The notes beneath the pieces are model-generated. The model saw nothing but the letters and a program-made list of their open reading frames with translations, had not been told where the DNA came from and made no database searches. 64,000 nucleotides of DNA from G963704535 sp963704535 (GTDB taxonomy: Bacteria; Chloroflexota; Chloroflexia; Chloroflexales; Roseiflexaceae), in NCBI GenBank assembly GCA_963704535.1, contig OY969916.1:3224001-3288000 (forward strand), in the 5' to 3' direction. Numbering within the stretch: the stretch's first letter is position 1; every line of letters begins with the position of its first letter. A program made the translations under genes and the position numbers. Positions 18,289-27,171 of the stretch are shown here, piece by piece.

Positions 18289-19608
18289 CTACCAACAGAT
18301 ACCTTTGTAATACCCGTTGGATACGAGATTGTCGCCTGTGATGCGCACCAGGTCGATCACAATCTGATCATTTTGCAGCCTGGGCAGCAGATCCTGGAAC
18401 TCGGGCGATCTGTTGCCGACGATAATCACTTCGCTGCCCTCCAGCACCTGGTCGACCGAGTCAGCCATTAGCGAGGCGATATGCGGGATCTCCTGCTCAA
18501 TATAGGCGCGGTTGGCGCCGTGCAGATTGGCGAGCGAGACATTCTTATCGTAGACCTTCACGTGATAACCCTTGCCGATCAGGTGCTCGATCAGCTCGAC
18601 CATCGGGCTCTCGCGCAGGTCGTCGGTGCCGGCCTTGAAGCTAAACCCCAGCACGCCGACATGCTTGCGGCCGGTCTCGCGCACCATCTGGTAGGCCAGA
18701 TCGATCTGACGCTGGTTGCTCGGCAGGATCAACTCCAGCACCGGCGGGTACAGGTCGAAGTGGCGGCTGTGGTGGAGCAGCGCGCGCAGATCTTTGGGTA
18801 GGCACGATCCGCCGAACGCAAACCCCGGTTTCAGGTAGTAGGGCGAGAGGTTCAGCTTGGTGTCCATGCAGAAGATGTCCATGACTTGATGGCTGTCGAT
18901 CTGCTGCTGCTTACACAGGTTGCCGATCTCGTTCGCAAACGAGACCTTGAGGGCGTGAAAGGCGTTGTTGGCGTACTTGACCATCTCGGCCACCTTGAAT
19001 GGGGCCACCAGCAGCGGCGCGTCGAGCATGGCGTACAGCCTGGAGAGGGTGGCGGCGGCGCGCTCGTCGTCGGCGCCGATGATCGTGAAGGGCGGCTCGG
19101 AGAAGTCTTTGATTGAGCTGCCCTCGCGCAGGAACTCGGGGTTGAAGCAGACGCCGAAGTCGCGCCGGGCCTGCTTGCCGGCGGCGCGCTCAAGGCACGG
19201 GATCACCGTCTCCTCGGTGCTGCCGGGCAGCATGGTGCTGCGCGCGACGACGACATGGTAGCCGGGTTTGGTGGCCAACGCCGCGCCGATCGCCTCGCTG
19301 ACCCGCTTGACGTACCCGAGGTTCAGGCTGCCATTGGCATTGCTGGGCGTGCCGACGCAGATAAACGAGATGTCGCTTTCGTGGACAGCCTCGACGGCGC
19401 TGGTGGTGGCGCGGATGCGACCGGCGGCCACACCCTTCCTAAGCAACTCATCCAGGCCGGCCTCGATCACCGGGCTGTGGCCCTCCTGGATCATCTCGAC
19501 CTTGGCCGGGTTGACGTCCACGCCGATCACGTTGTAGCCGCTCTCGGCCAGGCAGGCCACCGAGACCGAGCCGACATAGCCCAGGCCGAAGATGCTGATT
19601 GTAGTCAT
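18289..19608 (-). CDS. algD: GDP-mannose 6-dehydrogenase-like (UDP-Glc/GDP-Man DH family)
   Basis: A 439-residue nucleotide-sugar dehydrogenase. The N-terminal Rossmann domain opens ISIFGLGYVGSV. The catalytic cysteine is in FAFGGSCLPKDLRAL, which matches AlgD-type enzymes more closely than UDP-glucose dehydrogenases. The C-terminal domain has VGVLGFSFKAGTDDLRESP. It would oxidise GDP-mannose to GDP-mannuronate in two NAD-dependent steps and supply a uronic acid for the polymer, fitting the heparinase-like gene and the sulfotransferases. A UDP-glucose or UDP-HexNAc substrate cannot be excluded. A GAGAGG site precedes the start. Confidence 0.84.
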   Translation of the reverse strand: MTTISIFGLGYVGSVSVACLAESGYNVIGVDVNPAKVEMIQEGHSPVIEAGLDELLRKGVAAGRIRATTSAVEAVHESDISFICVGTPSNANGSLNLGYVKRVSEAIGAALATKPGYHVVVARSTMLPGSTEETVIPCLERAAGKQARRDFGVCFNPEFLREGSSIKDFSEPPFTIIGADDERAAATLSRLYAMLDAPLLVAPFKVAEMVKYANNAFHALKVSFANEIGNLCKQQQIDSHQVMDIFCMDTKLNLSPYYLKPGFAFGGSCLPKDLRALLHHSRHFDLYPPVLELILPSNQRQIDLAYQMVRETGRKHVGVLGFSFKAGTDDLRESPMVELIEHLIGKGYHVKVYDKNVSLANLHGANRAYIEQEIPHIASLMADSVDQVLEGSEVIIVGNRSPEFQDLLPRLQNDQIVIDLVRITGDNLVSNGYYKGICW

Positions 19609-19627
19609 AGGTGTACCTCTCTGCTAT

Positions 19628-19666
19628 ATCTGCTTTGTTCTTTGTTCTTTGTTCTTTGTTCTTTCT
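19628..19666. repeat. TTCTTTG simple-word repeat
   Basis: A run of four 7-bp words (TTCTTTG) between two genes. The same word recurs at 60,202-60,232 and as a hairpin at 61,512-61,606, so it belongs to the simple-word palindrome family of this genome. Confidence 0.85.
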
Positions 19667-19667
19667 G

Positions 19668-20951
19668 TCAGGTGCCCAGGAAGCGCAGGCCGTAGTCCCA
19701 GAGCGTGAGCGCGTCAATGTCGCCGGTGACGCACAGCGCGCTGCGCGCGCCGTCGGGCCAACGGCCGAGCCGCACCAGCGGGAAATCGCCCTGCTCGATC
19801 TGGGCCAGCAGCGCGCGCTCGTCGGCGTAGCCGAACGCGGGCCGGTCGAGATACAGCGAGTGTACCCGACCGTCGGCAGCCGGCTCGACGATATAGCCCT
19901 GCTGGCGCAGGAAGCTGCCGAGATACGGTGCCGAGCCAGGCGAGACGGCGATAAAGGGCCGGCGCGCGCCGCGCCACCTGGCGCTCTCGCCCTGCACGCG
20001 CTGGTACACGCCATCCCAAGGCGCGGCGGGCGAGAGCAGTTCCACCCCGCGCGACAGGATGGTGGTGCCGGCTGGGCCGCGAACGCCGAGGCGCAGCTCG
20101 TCGCCCGGCCCGCCGTCGATCGTCAGCACGGCCTGCGCGCGGGCCTTCCACCAGCGCGCGATCTCGTCCAGCCGGGCGAACCACACGCCCGGCGAAAGCT
20201 CGCGCGCTCGCCGCAGCGCCGCCCGCAGCGGCGGCTCGCACAGGTAGATGCGCTCGGGGTGCAGCGCCAGGGTGAATAGCTCGCCCAGGTGGTAGGTGCG
20301 CTCCAAGATGGCCAGCCACAACCGCGCCATCGGCTCGGCAGTGCGCAGGCCAAAGCGATCGATCAGCGCCTCGTCGTCGGGCAAGCAGTAGGGGATGCGC
20401 ATCAGGCCCCCGTCCCAGCGTGGCAAGGCCGGGTAGTCGGCAGCCGAGACCGCGCCGTAGAAGCCCAGAACATGGCGGTAGGCGCCCGTCTCGACCTCGG
20501 ATACGACATCCCAGGCCAGGCCCTGACTGCTGTCGTAGGCGAAACCAGCTTGGCCGAGGGCCGCGATCGTGGCATCGCTCCAGCGCAGGTAGGGGCAGCG
20601 GAAGCCCTCGCAACCGACGCCACGCCGGCCAAACAGCTCACGCGCGCGCGCCAGATGCGCGTGGTGCTGCTCCAGCGACAGGCGGGTATGATCGACGTGG
20701 TAGTAGCCGTGGACCGCAAACTCGATGTTGCGGCCCTGGTACTTCTCGACCACTCCACGGCTGCGCGCCAAGGCCACGCTGGTGATCGGGAAGGTGGCCC
20801 CACAGCCGAACTCGCCCAGCACCTGGGCAAAGTGCTCCATCGCGCGGTCCATTTTGCCGGTGGTCAGGCCGTAGCGCCGACTGATCACGCCGACGCGTGC
20901 AAGCATTTTCAGCGTCCCTTTGCCGCGGGCCGCGACGGAGAGTGGGTTCAT
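19668..20951 (-). CDS. Polysaccharide deacetylase-like protein
   Basis: A 427-residue protein with the first half of a NodB-type barrel. CGATFPITSVA begins it, FAVHGYYHVDHT contains the metal-binding His-x(4)-His style motif, and GFRCPYLRWSDATI holds the conserved Arg/Pro. Such enzymes remove N-acetyl groups from amino sugars. The C-terminal ~200 residues carry a segment (VLTIDGGPGD) I cannot place. I chose the ATG at 20951 because GGGGG lies ~10 bases upstream; an earlier start would translate the palindromic repeat at 20,972-21,037. N-deacetylation before N-sulfation is the classic order in heparan-type glycans, which fits the nearby sulfotransferases. Confidence 0.72.
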   Translation of the reverse strand: MNPLSVAARGKGTLKMLARVGVISRRYGLTTGKMDRAMEHFAQVLGEFGCGATFPITSVALARSRGVVEKYQGRNIEFAVHGYYHVDHTRLSLEQHHAHLARARELFGRRGVGCEGFRCPYLRWSDATIAALGQAGFAYDSSQGLAWDVVSEVETGAYRHVLGFYGAVSAADYPALPRWDGGLMRIPYCLPDDEALIDRFGLRTAEPMARLWLAILERTYHLGELFTLALHPERIYLCEPPLRAALRRARELSPGVWFARLDEIARWWKARAQAVLTIDGGPGDELRLGVRGPAGTTILSRGVELLSPAAPWDGVYQRVQGESARWRGARRPFIAVSPGSAPYLGSFLRQQGYIVEPAADGRVHSLYLDRPAFGYADERALLAQIEQGDFPLVRLGRWPDGARSALCVTGDIDALTLWDYGLRFLGT

Positions 20952-20971
20952 GGTGCCCCCGCAATGTCTAT

Positions 20972-21037
20972 TTCTATTGGAGATTAGAGATTGGAGATTA
21001 GCCGCCCCGTTCAATCTCTAATCTCCAATCTCCCGGC
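20972..21037. repeat. Palindrome built from GGAGATTAGAGATT words
   Basis: Left arm words GGAGATTAGAGATT and their reverse complement AATCTCTAATCTCC flank a short GC-rich loop, giving a stem of at least 14 bp. It lies between two - strand genes and could terminate or process the transcript. Confidence 0.85.
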
Positions 21038-21076
21038 GAGCGAGAACTTGTTTCTTGACAAATCCTTAGCACAGCC

Positions 21077-21949
21077 CTACGCCTGGTAGCCAAACTCGCG
21101 CAACTGCTTTTTGAGGCAGAAGGTCAGCCAGCCCTGGGCGAGCGGATGGATGTGCTCCTTCCAGCGATCGACCGCCTGGGTGTCGAAGCCGGGCACCTGC
21201 TCGTGCGGGAGAAAACTGGAGTTGATACTGACCTGCTGCTCAAGCATGGCGTCGGCGAAGTCGATCGCCAGGAAGTCGCACAGGCGCCGTACGCTGGAGC
21301 GCGGGTCTTTGACGATATCCTCGTACCGGGAGAGGCAGTAGCGGCCGGGGTACTGGCGCTGGTAGCGGTGGTGCAGCTCGACGATTCGGCGCCAGGCGAC
21401 CACAAACCCCGAGCTAGCGTACAGCTCGCCGAACGACTTTGACCGGCGCGCTTTGCCCTTCTGCGTCTGCTTGCGGCGCTGTGAGACATAGATCGCTCGC
21501 GGGTCGCGAAAGGTGTGGATGATCTTGGCCGTGGGAAACCACTCCAGCAGGGTCGGCACGGCGAAGATATGGCCAGGCGACTTCTCGCCGGGGATTGGCT
21601 TGCCCTCGGCGGCCAGCCTGATCGCCAGCTCAAACAGCGCCCGGTCGCTGCGATCCGAGTTCAGCAGTTGGCGCAGAAATTCGTCGCGGCCGACTTTGCT
21701 GGTGATCGGGACCCAGAATGTATCCTGCTGCCGGTAGATATGCTCGACGACGGCGCGCGCACCCTCATCGGTCTTGATATTGCCGATTGCGGCAAGCTCG
21801 CGCCAGAACCCGGGGCGGTTCAGGCTGCCCAGGAAGTGCGACTCGCCCATGGCGATCGACACCTCGGCCGAACGGTTCAGGATCGCGCGCGTCAGCGTCG
21901 TGCCGGTGCGCGGCAGCCCCACAATAAACACATACCCTGGCTGTTGCAT
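21077..21949 (-). CDS. Sulfotransferase 1 (PAPS-dependent, glycan type)
   Basis: A 290-residue cytosolic sulfotransferase. The 5'-phosphosulfate loop is FIVGLPRTGTTLTR near residues 8-21, and the 3'-phosphate site is FRDPRAIYVSQRRK near 142-155. It would transfer sulfate from PAPS to a hydroxyl or amine of the glycan. Its closest paralogue in the window is at 30246-31151 (shared GLxRTGTTLTR, GExSHFLG and EKxPxHIxAVPTLLEWFP), indicating duplication inside the locus. The acceptor is unknown. Confidence 0.87.
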   Translation of the reverse strand: MQQPGYVFIVGLPRTGTTLTRAILNRSAEVSIAMGESHFLGSLNRPGFWRELAAIGNIKTDEGARAVVEHIYRQQDTFWVPITSKVGRDEFLRQLLNSDRSDRALFELAIRLAAEGKPIPGEKSPGHIFAVPTLLEWFPTAKIIHTFRDPRAIYVSQRRKQTQKGKARRSKSFGELYASSGFVVAWRRIVELHHRYQRQYPGRYCLSRYEDIVKDPRSSVRRLCDFLAIDFADAMLEQQVSINSSFLPHEQVPGFDTQAVDRWKEHIHPLAQGWLTFCLKKQLREFGYQA

Positions 21950-21970
21950 TGCTATTGCCTCCTGGCGGCG

Positions 21971-24199
21971 CTACGCCCGGCCCACACGTTCAAACGAACG
22001 GGCCAGATCCAGCAGCGCCTGCTTGTTTACCTGCCACTCCTCCCGCCGCATATCCCGCAGGGTGGCGATCTCGGCCTGGTAGCGGGAAAGCTGGCCGCGC
22101 ACCGCCAGCACGCCCTGGCGAATGCCGGCGCTGGTGTTCGGCACGTGCGCCGCGCCCTGGTGGAAGTACGACCGCAGCAGCGGCCAGTCCGAGGTGATGA
22201 TCGGCTTGCCCAGCGACAGCGCCTCGCAGGCGCCGCGCTGCATCGTATGGTCGCGCGTCGTCATGCACAGGACCGCGTGCGCGCCGCCGAGCAAGGAATA
22301 ATACTCCCCGTCGGGGAGGAAGCCGGTGAAGCGGACATTGGGCGGCGCCTGCTCCAGCAGCTCCGGCGGCGCCATCTTGGTCTTGCCGGTCACATAGAAG
22401 TGGACATCGGGCAGCTCCTTGGCGGCGTCCAGGAGCGCGCCCAGCGGCTCGTCATCGGCGAAGGTGTTGACCACCGCCACGCTGAATCCGCCGTCCAGCG
22501 GGTAGTCGCCGTTCCGCTCGAAACGGGTCGGGATATCACGCAGGACAAAGGCGCGCCCGCCGCGCTCCTCGATCATCTGCTGGAAGTGCTCGTTGGTGAC
22601 GATCGTGGCGAGGGCGCGGCGCGCCAGCAGTCGGTACAGCCAGGCCGGTCGGTTCCAGAACCACAGTTGCATCGCGGCGCTGTGTGCATCGACCAGGTAG
22701 CGCGCGCCGGCCAGCCGGCAGTACAACGCCACAAACAGCACCGCGAAGCCGGGCGGGCTCTGGACAAACACCAGCCGCGGCCGGTCGCGCAGCAGCACCC
22801 GTAGCGTCTCGACGGACTGGTAGCCGTAGCGCAGCGGCGCCGAAAGCAGCCCACGCCGCGTGGACGAGTGGATATAGTGCAGTGCATCGATCCCCAACTC
22901 GCGGGCCAGCACGCGGCTGCGCGGGCCGTGGCTGGGCGGCCCCCAGACTACAAACGCCGCGTCGCCGGCAGCATGCTGCGCGACCGCGCGCCGAAAGAGA
23001 TCCGCCAGGCGGCGCGTGCCCTCGAACAGCTCAAAGCCGGCGGCGACAACCGCCCGGCCACGTCGGCCGATCTGCCCGCGCGCCCCAGCGCCCAGCGACT
23101 GTAGCGATCGGATCGCCCGCGCCAGGGCTTGTGGGTCGCCCGGCGGGACGAGGTAGCCGGCGCCCGACCGCACCAGCTCGTCCAGCCCCGGCAGTGCGGT
23201 GGAGACCACCGGCAGCTCGCAGGCCATCGCCTCGGCCAGCGCGACCGGCATGCCGTCGCGGTCGCCGTCGGGCGCCACGACGCAGGCCAGCACAAAGACA
23301 TCGGCCGCGTGCAGGTGAGCGGCGACCTCGGAGCGCGGCAGCGCGCCCAGCAACTGAACCCGGTCGGACAGGCCATAGCGCTCCACCAGGGCGCGTAGCT
23401 CCGGCAGCAGCGGCCCGTCGCCGATGATCCTGCACACAACATCAGCGCCCTGGTCGCGCAGTAGGCGGCAGGCCTCGACCAGGTGACGGTGGCCCTTTTT
23501 CTCGACCATCCGCCCGACCGAGAGGAGGCGCAGCGGCGTGCGCTCGGGCCGTTGCGTGGGCGGTTGGAAGCTGGAGAGATCGACCCACGGGTGCAGCACG
23601 ACGATCAAGTCCGGCGGCAGCCCAGGGCAGCGCCGCAGCAGATAGGACTTGTTAAACTCCGAGACCGTCACCGTACATGCGGCCCCGGCCAGCTTCTCGG
23701 GCACCAGCGCCTGCGGCACGTAGATATCGTTGGCGTGGGCGGTCAGGCTATAGGGCAGCTTCAGCAGACGCCCGACGCAGAGCGCCACCGTCGCGGCCCG
23801 GTCGATAAAGTGCGCGTGGACCTGCTCGCGACCCCTGCCACGCAGCAGGTAGGCGGCGTAGACCCCCTCGGCGAAGTGCAGCAGTGTCTTGAAGCGTAGC
23901 GCGGCGCTGGGGTGCGGGCGCGTGAGCAGGAACGCCAGCAGTCCAAAGTAGGCGACCGGCCGCAGCAGCGCGAACCACAGATGCGCCAGGATCAGCCAAC
24001 TCCAGTTCGCCGGCAGCAGGTAGGTGATCTCCTGTTGCAGCGCGCGGTACTTCGGCACCTGCGCCACCACGGGCGGCGGGCGGCGGATCGAAAGGACCTG
24101 GATATCGGCCCCCATCGCGCGTAGCGCCTCGATCTCCTGCTCGATAAAAGTCGTGGTCAGCAGGGGATAGGTGCCGATGATGTAGGCCAGCTTCATCAA
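21971..24199 (-). CDS. Tandem fusion of two GT-B glycosyltransferases
   Basis: A 742-residue protein with two complete GT4-like halves. The first (residues ~1-405) has LLSVGRMVEKKGHRHLVEA and GMPVALAEAMACELPVVST. The second (~425-742) has LVFVQSPPGFAVLFVALY, VNTFADDEPLGALLDAAKEL and GACEALSLGKPIITSDWP. Each could add one sugar, so the protein may build a disaccharide step, as glycosaminoglycan polymerases do with two active sites. The reading frame is intact over 2.2 kb. A fusion this size is uncommon among GT4 enzymes in Wzy-type loci. It sits between sulfotransferase 1 and the asparagine-synthase-like gene in one operon. Confidence 0.83.
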   Translation of the reverse strand: MMKLAYIIGTYPLLTTTFIEQEIEALRAMGADIQVLSIRRPPPVVAQVPKYRALQQEITYLLPANWSWLILAHLWFALLRPVAYFGLLAFLLTRPHPSAALRFKTLLHFAEGVYAAYLLRGRGREQVHAHFIDRAATVALCVGRLLKLPYSLTAHANDIYVPQALVPEKLAGAACTVTVSEFNKSYLLRRCPGLPPDLIVVLHPWVDLSSFQPPTQRPERTPLRLLSVGRMVEKKGHRHLVEACRLLRDQGADVVCRIIGDGPLLPELRALVERYGLSDRVQLLGALPRSEVAAHLHAADVFVLACVVAPDGDRDGMPVALAEAMACELPVVSTALPGLDELVRSGAGYLVPPGDPQALARAIRSLQSLGAGARGQIGRRGRAVVAAGFELFEGTRRLADLFRRAVAQHAAGDAAFVVWGPPSHGPRSRVLARELGIDALHYIHSSTRRGLLSAPLRYGYQSVETLRVLLRDRPRLVFVQSPPGFAVLFVALYCRLAGARYLVDAHSAAMQLWFWNRPAWLYRLLARRALATIVTNEHFQQMIEERGGRAFVLRDIPTRFERNGDYPLDGGFSVAVVNTFADDEPLGALLDAAKELPDVHFYVTGKTKMAPPELLEQAPPNVRFTGFLPDGEYYSLLGGAHAVLCMTTRDHTMQRGACEALSLGKPIITSDWPLLRSYFHQGAAHVPNTSAGIRQGVLAVRGQLSRYQAEIATLRDMRREEWQVNKQALLDLARSFERVGRA

Positions 24200-24211
24200 A
24201 GATACTCGATT

Positions 24212-26053
24212 CTAGAGCGCGCCGCCGACGGCACGCATGGCAAGCTCGACGGTCATCATCCGGCCAAGAAACTCCTCGTGGCGGAACTCCTCTGCCTGCG
24301 CCTGCTCGACAAAGCTGGCCAGTTGGTCAGAGCGGTAGAGCCTCCCGGAGCGCATCTCGGCCGGGTGAAACAGGCGCCGCTCCTGGGCGAACGCCAGCAC
24401 CGCCCGCCGCCACTCGGCGCGCGAGTAGCTGGTGTATTCCCTGGCGCGCCGGTCGGGCCAGAGCGTCCTGCCGATCGCGATCTCGCCCAGCTTATTGGCC
24501 GCTTTCCGGCCCAGTTGCAGCCGGCTGGGAATAAAACGATAGAAGTTGGTGACGCTCGGCGGGGCGGCCGGCCCGCGGCCCTCGATCTCGAACGCCGCGA
24601 GCGTGGGGGCATAGCAGGCAAGCATCCGCCGCACCAACTGGTTCTTGACCTTCCAGCGGTAGTGGAGCGAGATGACATGGCTGATGATGTCCTTGGAGAA
24701 CAGCGCCGGCACAATCCGCAGCAGGCCGGCGCCAACCGAAGCCCACGCCCCGACGTGCGCGGTCTCGCGATAGATCCACAGACAGTCGAGCTTGAACGTG
24801 TTCGGCGCGCCGGCGTGGCGTTGGTCGATCTGCTCGAATTGCCGCATAATCTCGGCCCGCACCGGCGCATCGGTGTCGGCGGCGAAGAGCGCCTCGGGCA
24901 CCGGGTGCATCAGGCTCCAGAGCTGGCGGTCATAATGGACGAGTGTGGAGCGGCCGAGGGCCGCGCGCTCGGGCCACCAAGTCAGGCCGCGCCACATCTC
25001 GCCGCCCAGCCCGCTCAACAGCGTCGTCATCTGCTCGCGCTCCTGGCGGTGTGCCCACAGCGAGCGCAGCAGCAGGAAGATATTGAGATGCCCGTCGCCG
25101 CGGCCGAGCGCATCGTCCAGATAGAGCGGGCTTTCCTGCGGCCAGGAGGCCGGCGGGTCGAAGTGCTGGTGCTCCCAGCCCATCCTGGCGACGATCGCAC
25201 GGGCGATCTGGACATCGGGGTGGCTGGGCGCGCCGACAAAGTTGGCCTTGAACGGCACGCCCGCCCGCGCCAGCAGCATGGTCAGAAAGCGCGTGTCGAA
25301 CCCGCCGGTGAGGTCGGTCCAGACCTTGCCCTCGCGCGCCAGGTTGCGGCGCAGCACGCCCTGGAGCAGCTGCATCGAGGCATCCACGGCATCGGCGAAG
25401 GAGAGCCGCGACAATCCCTCGTCCATAGCCGGCTGCCAGTAGACCTCCTCTCGCGGCGCGCCGGCGCCGAACTCCAGGATCGTGGCCGGTCGCAGGCGCC
25501 GAACATCGCGCCACAGGGTCATTTCGCCAAACACCTTGCCGGTGCGTAGAAAGCAATCGACACCCAGTTCGCTGGGTTCGGAGCCGATCTGGCGCGCTAC
25601 CGCCAGCGCCGATGTCGCGATAACCACCTGGCCGGCGCGACTACCGTAGAAGACCGAGAAGTAGCCGAACGGGTCGGACACCACCGCGATGCGCCGCGTC
25701 AGGGCGTTATAGATCACCAGCGCGAATAGGCCGTCGCAGCGCCGGAACACCAACTCGCCGCAGGACAGGTAGTCGCTCAGCAGCCGGCTCAGATCGCCGT
25801 CGGGCGCCACATGCTGCGTGTCGACCACGGTCCCGGCCGCCAGCAGCCAGGAGCCGGTCGCCTCGTCGACGGCGGCCCGGTGGTGCAGCGACGCGGGCGT
25901 ATCGAACTTGGCGGCCAGGCAGCCCGCGCCGCGACAGATCTCGGACGGCGCGCCAAGCGACTTATAGCCGGCGACAAGCTGCTGAAAGGGCTCGAACACC
26001 TGGTCGAGATCAGCGTGGCCGGTGGTGTCGATCAGGACTGCGAAGCCGGACAT
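24212..26053 (-). CDS. Asparagine synthase-like protein with inactive glutaminase start
   Basis: A 613-residue protein with the two-domain layout of class II asparagine synthetases. In the N-terminal domain the residue after Met is Ser (MSGFAVL) instead of the catalytic Cys, so glutaminase activity should be absent. The ATP-pyrophosphatase domain has TDLTGGFDTRFL at about residue 288, a variant of SGGxDS, so adenylation may persist. Such proteins recur in bacterial capsule and O-antigen loci and may form amides on uronic acids, but this is unproven. I placed the start at 26053 because upstream codons translate the stem-loop repeat. Confidence 0.75.
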   Translation of the reverse strand: MSGFAVLIDTTGHADLDQVFEPFQQLVAGYKSLGAPSEICRGAGCLAAKFDTPASLHHRAAVDEATGSWLLAAGTVVDTQHVAPDGDLSRLLSDYLSCGELVFRRCDGLFALVIYNALTRRIAVVSDPFGYFSVFYGSRAGQVVIATSALAVARQIGSEPSELGVDCFLRTGKVFGEMTLWRDVRRLRPATILEFGAGAPREEVYWQPAMDEGLSRLSFADAVDASMQLLQGVLRRNLAREGKVWTDLTGGFDTRFLTMLLARAGVPFKANFVGAPSHPDVQIARAIVARMGWEHQHFDPPASWPQESPLYLDDALGRGDGHLNIFLLLRSLWAHRQEREQMTTLLSGLGGEMWRGLTWWPERAALGRSTLVHYDRQLWSLMHPVPEALFAADTDAPVRAEIMRQFEQIDQRHAGAPNTFKLDCLWIYRETAHVGAWASVGAGLLRIVPALFSKDIISHVISLHYRWKVKNQLVRRMLACYAPTLAAFEIEGRGPAAPPSVTNFYRFIPSRLQLGRKAANKLGEIAIGRTLWPDRRAREYTSYSRAEWRRAVLAFAQERRLFHPAEMRSGRLYRSDQLASFVEQAQAEEFRHEEFLGRMMTVELAMRAVGGAL

Positions 26054-26071
26054 AGTGATTCTTTCATGGGT

Positions 26072-26160
26072 TAGACAAGGTTTCGGAAGACGCCGTTCGA
26101 CTTTACAATGTGGGTGGGGAGACTGAGGGGGCTGCCCCCTCAAACCCCCATTTCTCCACG
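26072..26160. repeat. Dispersed MITE-like stem-loop element
   Basis: The unit begins AGACAAGGTTTCGGAAG, passes through CGACTTTACAATGTGGGTGGGG, and ends in the stem GAGGGGGCTGCCCCCTC followed by AAACCCCC. The same order of blocks recurs at 28.8 (three times), 30.2, 47.8 (reverse) and 56.7 kb. Confidence 0.88.
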
Positions 26161-26162
26161 TC

Positions 26163-27059
26163 TTACGCATCCCAACCGAAATCGACCCCCACAAGCTCGT
26201 ACAGCTCACGGTTGTGCGGCCGGAACAGTTCGGCAAGCTGGGCACGGGTCGCCGCATCCATCCGCTCATAGTCGAAGGAATTGAAGCGCCGGTGCTCGGC
26301 TGGCTCCCAAGCAGACAGCCCCAAGAACGTCGCGACCTCCCGCATCGTCAGCCGCGGGTCGCGGTAGAAATCCTCGGAGCGCAGGACCAGCATTCGCTCG
26401 GCGGGCACAAGCGCCCGCCAGGCCCGCAGTTGGCTGGCGTACATCCCACGCGCCAGGTACGAGTGGTGCCGGTAAGCGAAGCTGTCGTACTCCTCATTGT
26501 CGAGCATGCGCGGCAACTCGCCGGCCATTCGCGCCTGCTCGGCCTCGATCGCCGCGCCGAAGTCGAGCGGCTCGAACCCGCGCCGCCGCTCGTGCTGGTA
26601 GTGCGAGTAGGCTCGGTCGATCGGGTTGCGCAGCATGACAATGATCTTGGCGTTCGGTACGGTCGCGGCGACACGGCGGGCGGCATGCGGGTGGAACAGG
26701 TAGTACGGGCTGGCCTCGCCCGTCACCGTAGCGCGCCCGCGCAGACGGCGCAGGTACGCGCCCAGGTACGACGGAAAGTGCGATCGGTACCAGGACGGGC
26801 CGCGCCGAAAGTGAACATCAAAGAAGTGGATCTCCTTCACCAGCGCGGACGTAACATCGGGGTGCTGCACCAGGTTGTTGTACAGCGAGGTCGTCCCACA
26901 GCGCTGGGCGCCGGCGATGATGAAATCCGGCAGCACCCGCAGCCGCGCGGTCATGGCCCTGGCCATGGATACGGCAAAGCCGTGCTTGGCTTTGCGCGGC
27001 CTGGGGTGCGGGGGCGCTATCTCGGCGGTGTTGTGCAGCATATCGGTACGTCTCGTCAT
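26163..27059 (-). CDS. Sulfotransferase 2 (heparan N-/O-sulfotransferase-like)
   Basis: A protein of about 298 residues. The 5'-phosphosulfate loop FIIAGAQRCGTTSLYNNLVQ and KEIHFFDVHF match the Sulfotransfer_1/heparan N-deacetylase-N-sulfotransferase subfamily. The 3'-phosphate site is MLRNPIDRAYSHYQHERR, with LRSEDFYRDP further on. This subfamily sulfates amino sugars or hydroxyls of glycosaminoglycans in animals and Nod factors or surface glycans in bacteria. The start is uncertain: ATG at 27059 (chosen) or 27041; longer versions read into the palindromic repeat. Confidence 0.86.
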   Translation of the reverse strand: MTRRTDMLHNTAEIAPPHPRPRKAKHGFAVSMARAMTARLRVLPDFIIAGAQRCGTTSLYNNLVQHPDVTSALVKEIHFFDVHFRRGPSWYRSHFPSYLGAYLRRLRGRATVTGEASPYYLFHPHAARRVAATVPNAKIIVMLRNPIDRAYSHYQHERRRGFEPLDFGAAIEAEQARMAGELPRMLDNEEYDSFAYRHHSYLARGMYASQLRAWRALVPAERMLVLRSEDFYRDPRLTMREVATFLGLSAWEPAEHRRFNSFDYERMDAATRAQLAELFRPHNRELYELVGVDFGWDA

Positions 27060-27061
27060 TT

Positions 27062-27136
27062 TTATCGTGTTACGTGTTACGTGTTGCGTGTTACGTGATC
27101 CGGCGCACGCAACACGCAACACGTAACACGTAACAG
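27062..27136. repeat. ~30-bp-arm hairpin of CGTGTTA words
   Basis: The left arm is TGTTACGTGTTACGTGTTGC and onward; the right arm is its reverse complement with one mismatch over about 30 bp, and a loop of about 10 bases. The same words recur at 40,707-40,760 and 60,126-60,200. It lies directly upstream of sulfotransferase 2. Confidence 0.92.
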
Positions 27137-27171
27137 GGAGGCAGCGGGACAGTCTGATTTTTCAGCGTCCC

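Noticed and set aside
22684..23427. 247-codon + strand frame rich in Arg, Ala and Pro
   Set aside because: Low-complexity antisense shadow of the tandem glycosyltransferase gene.
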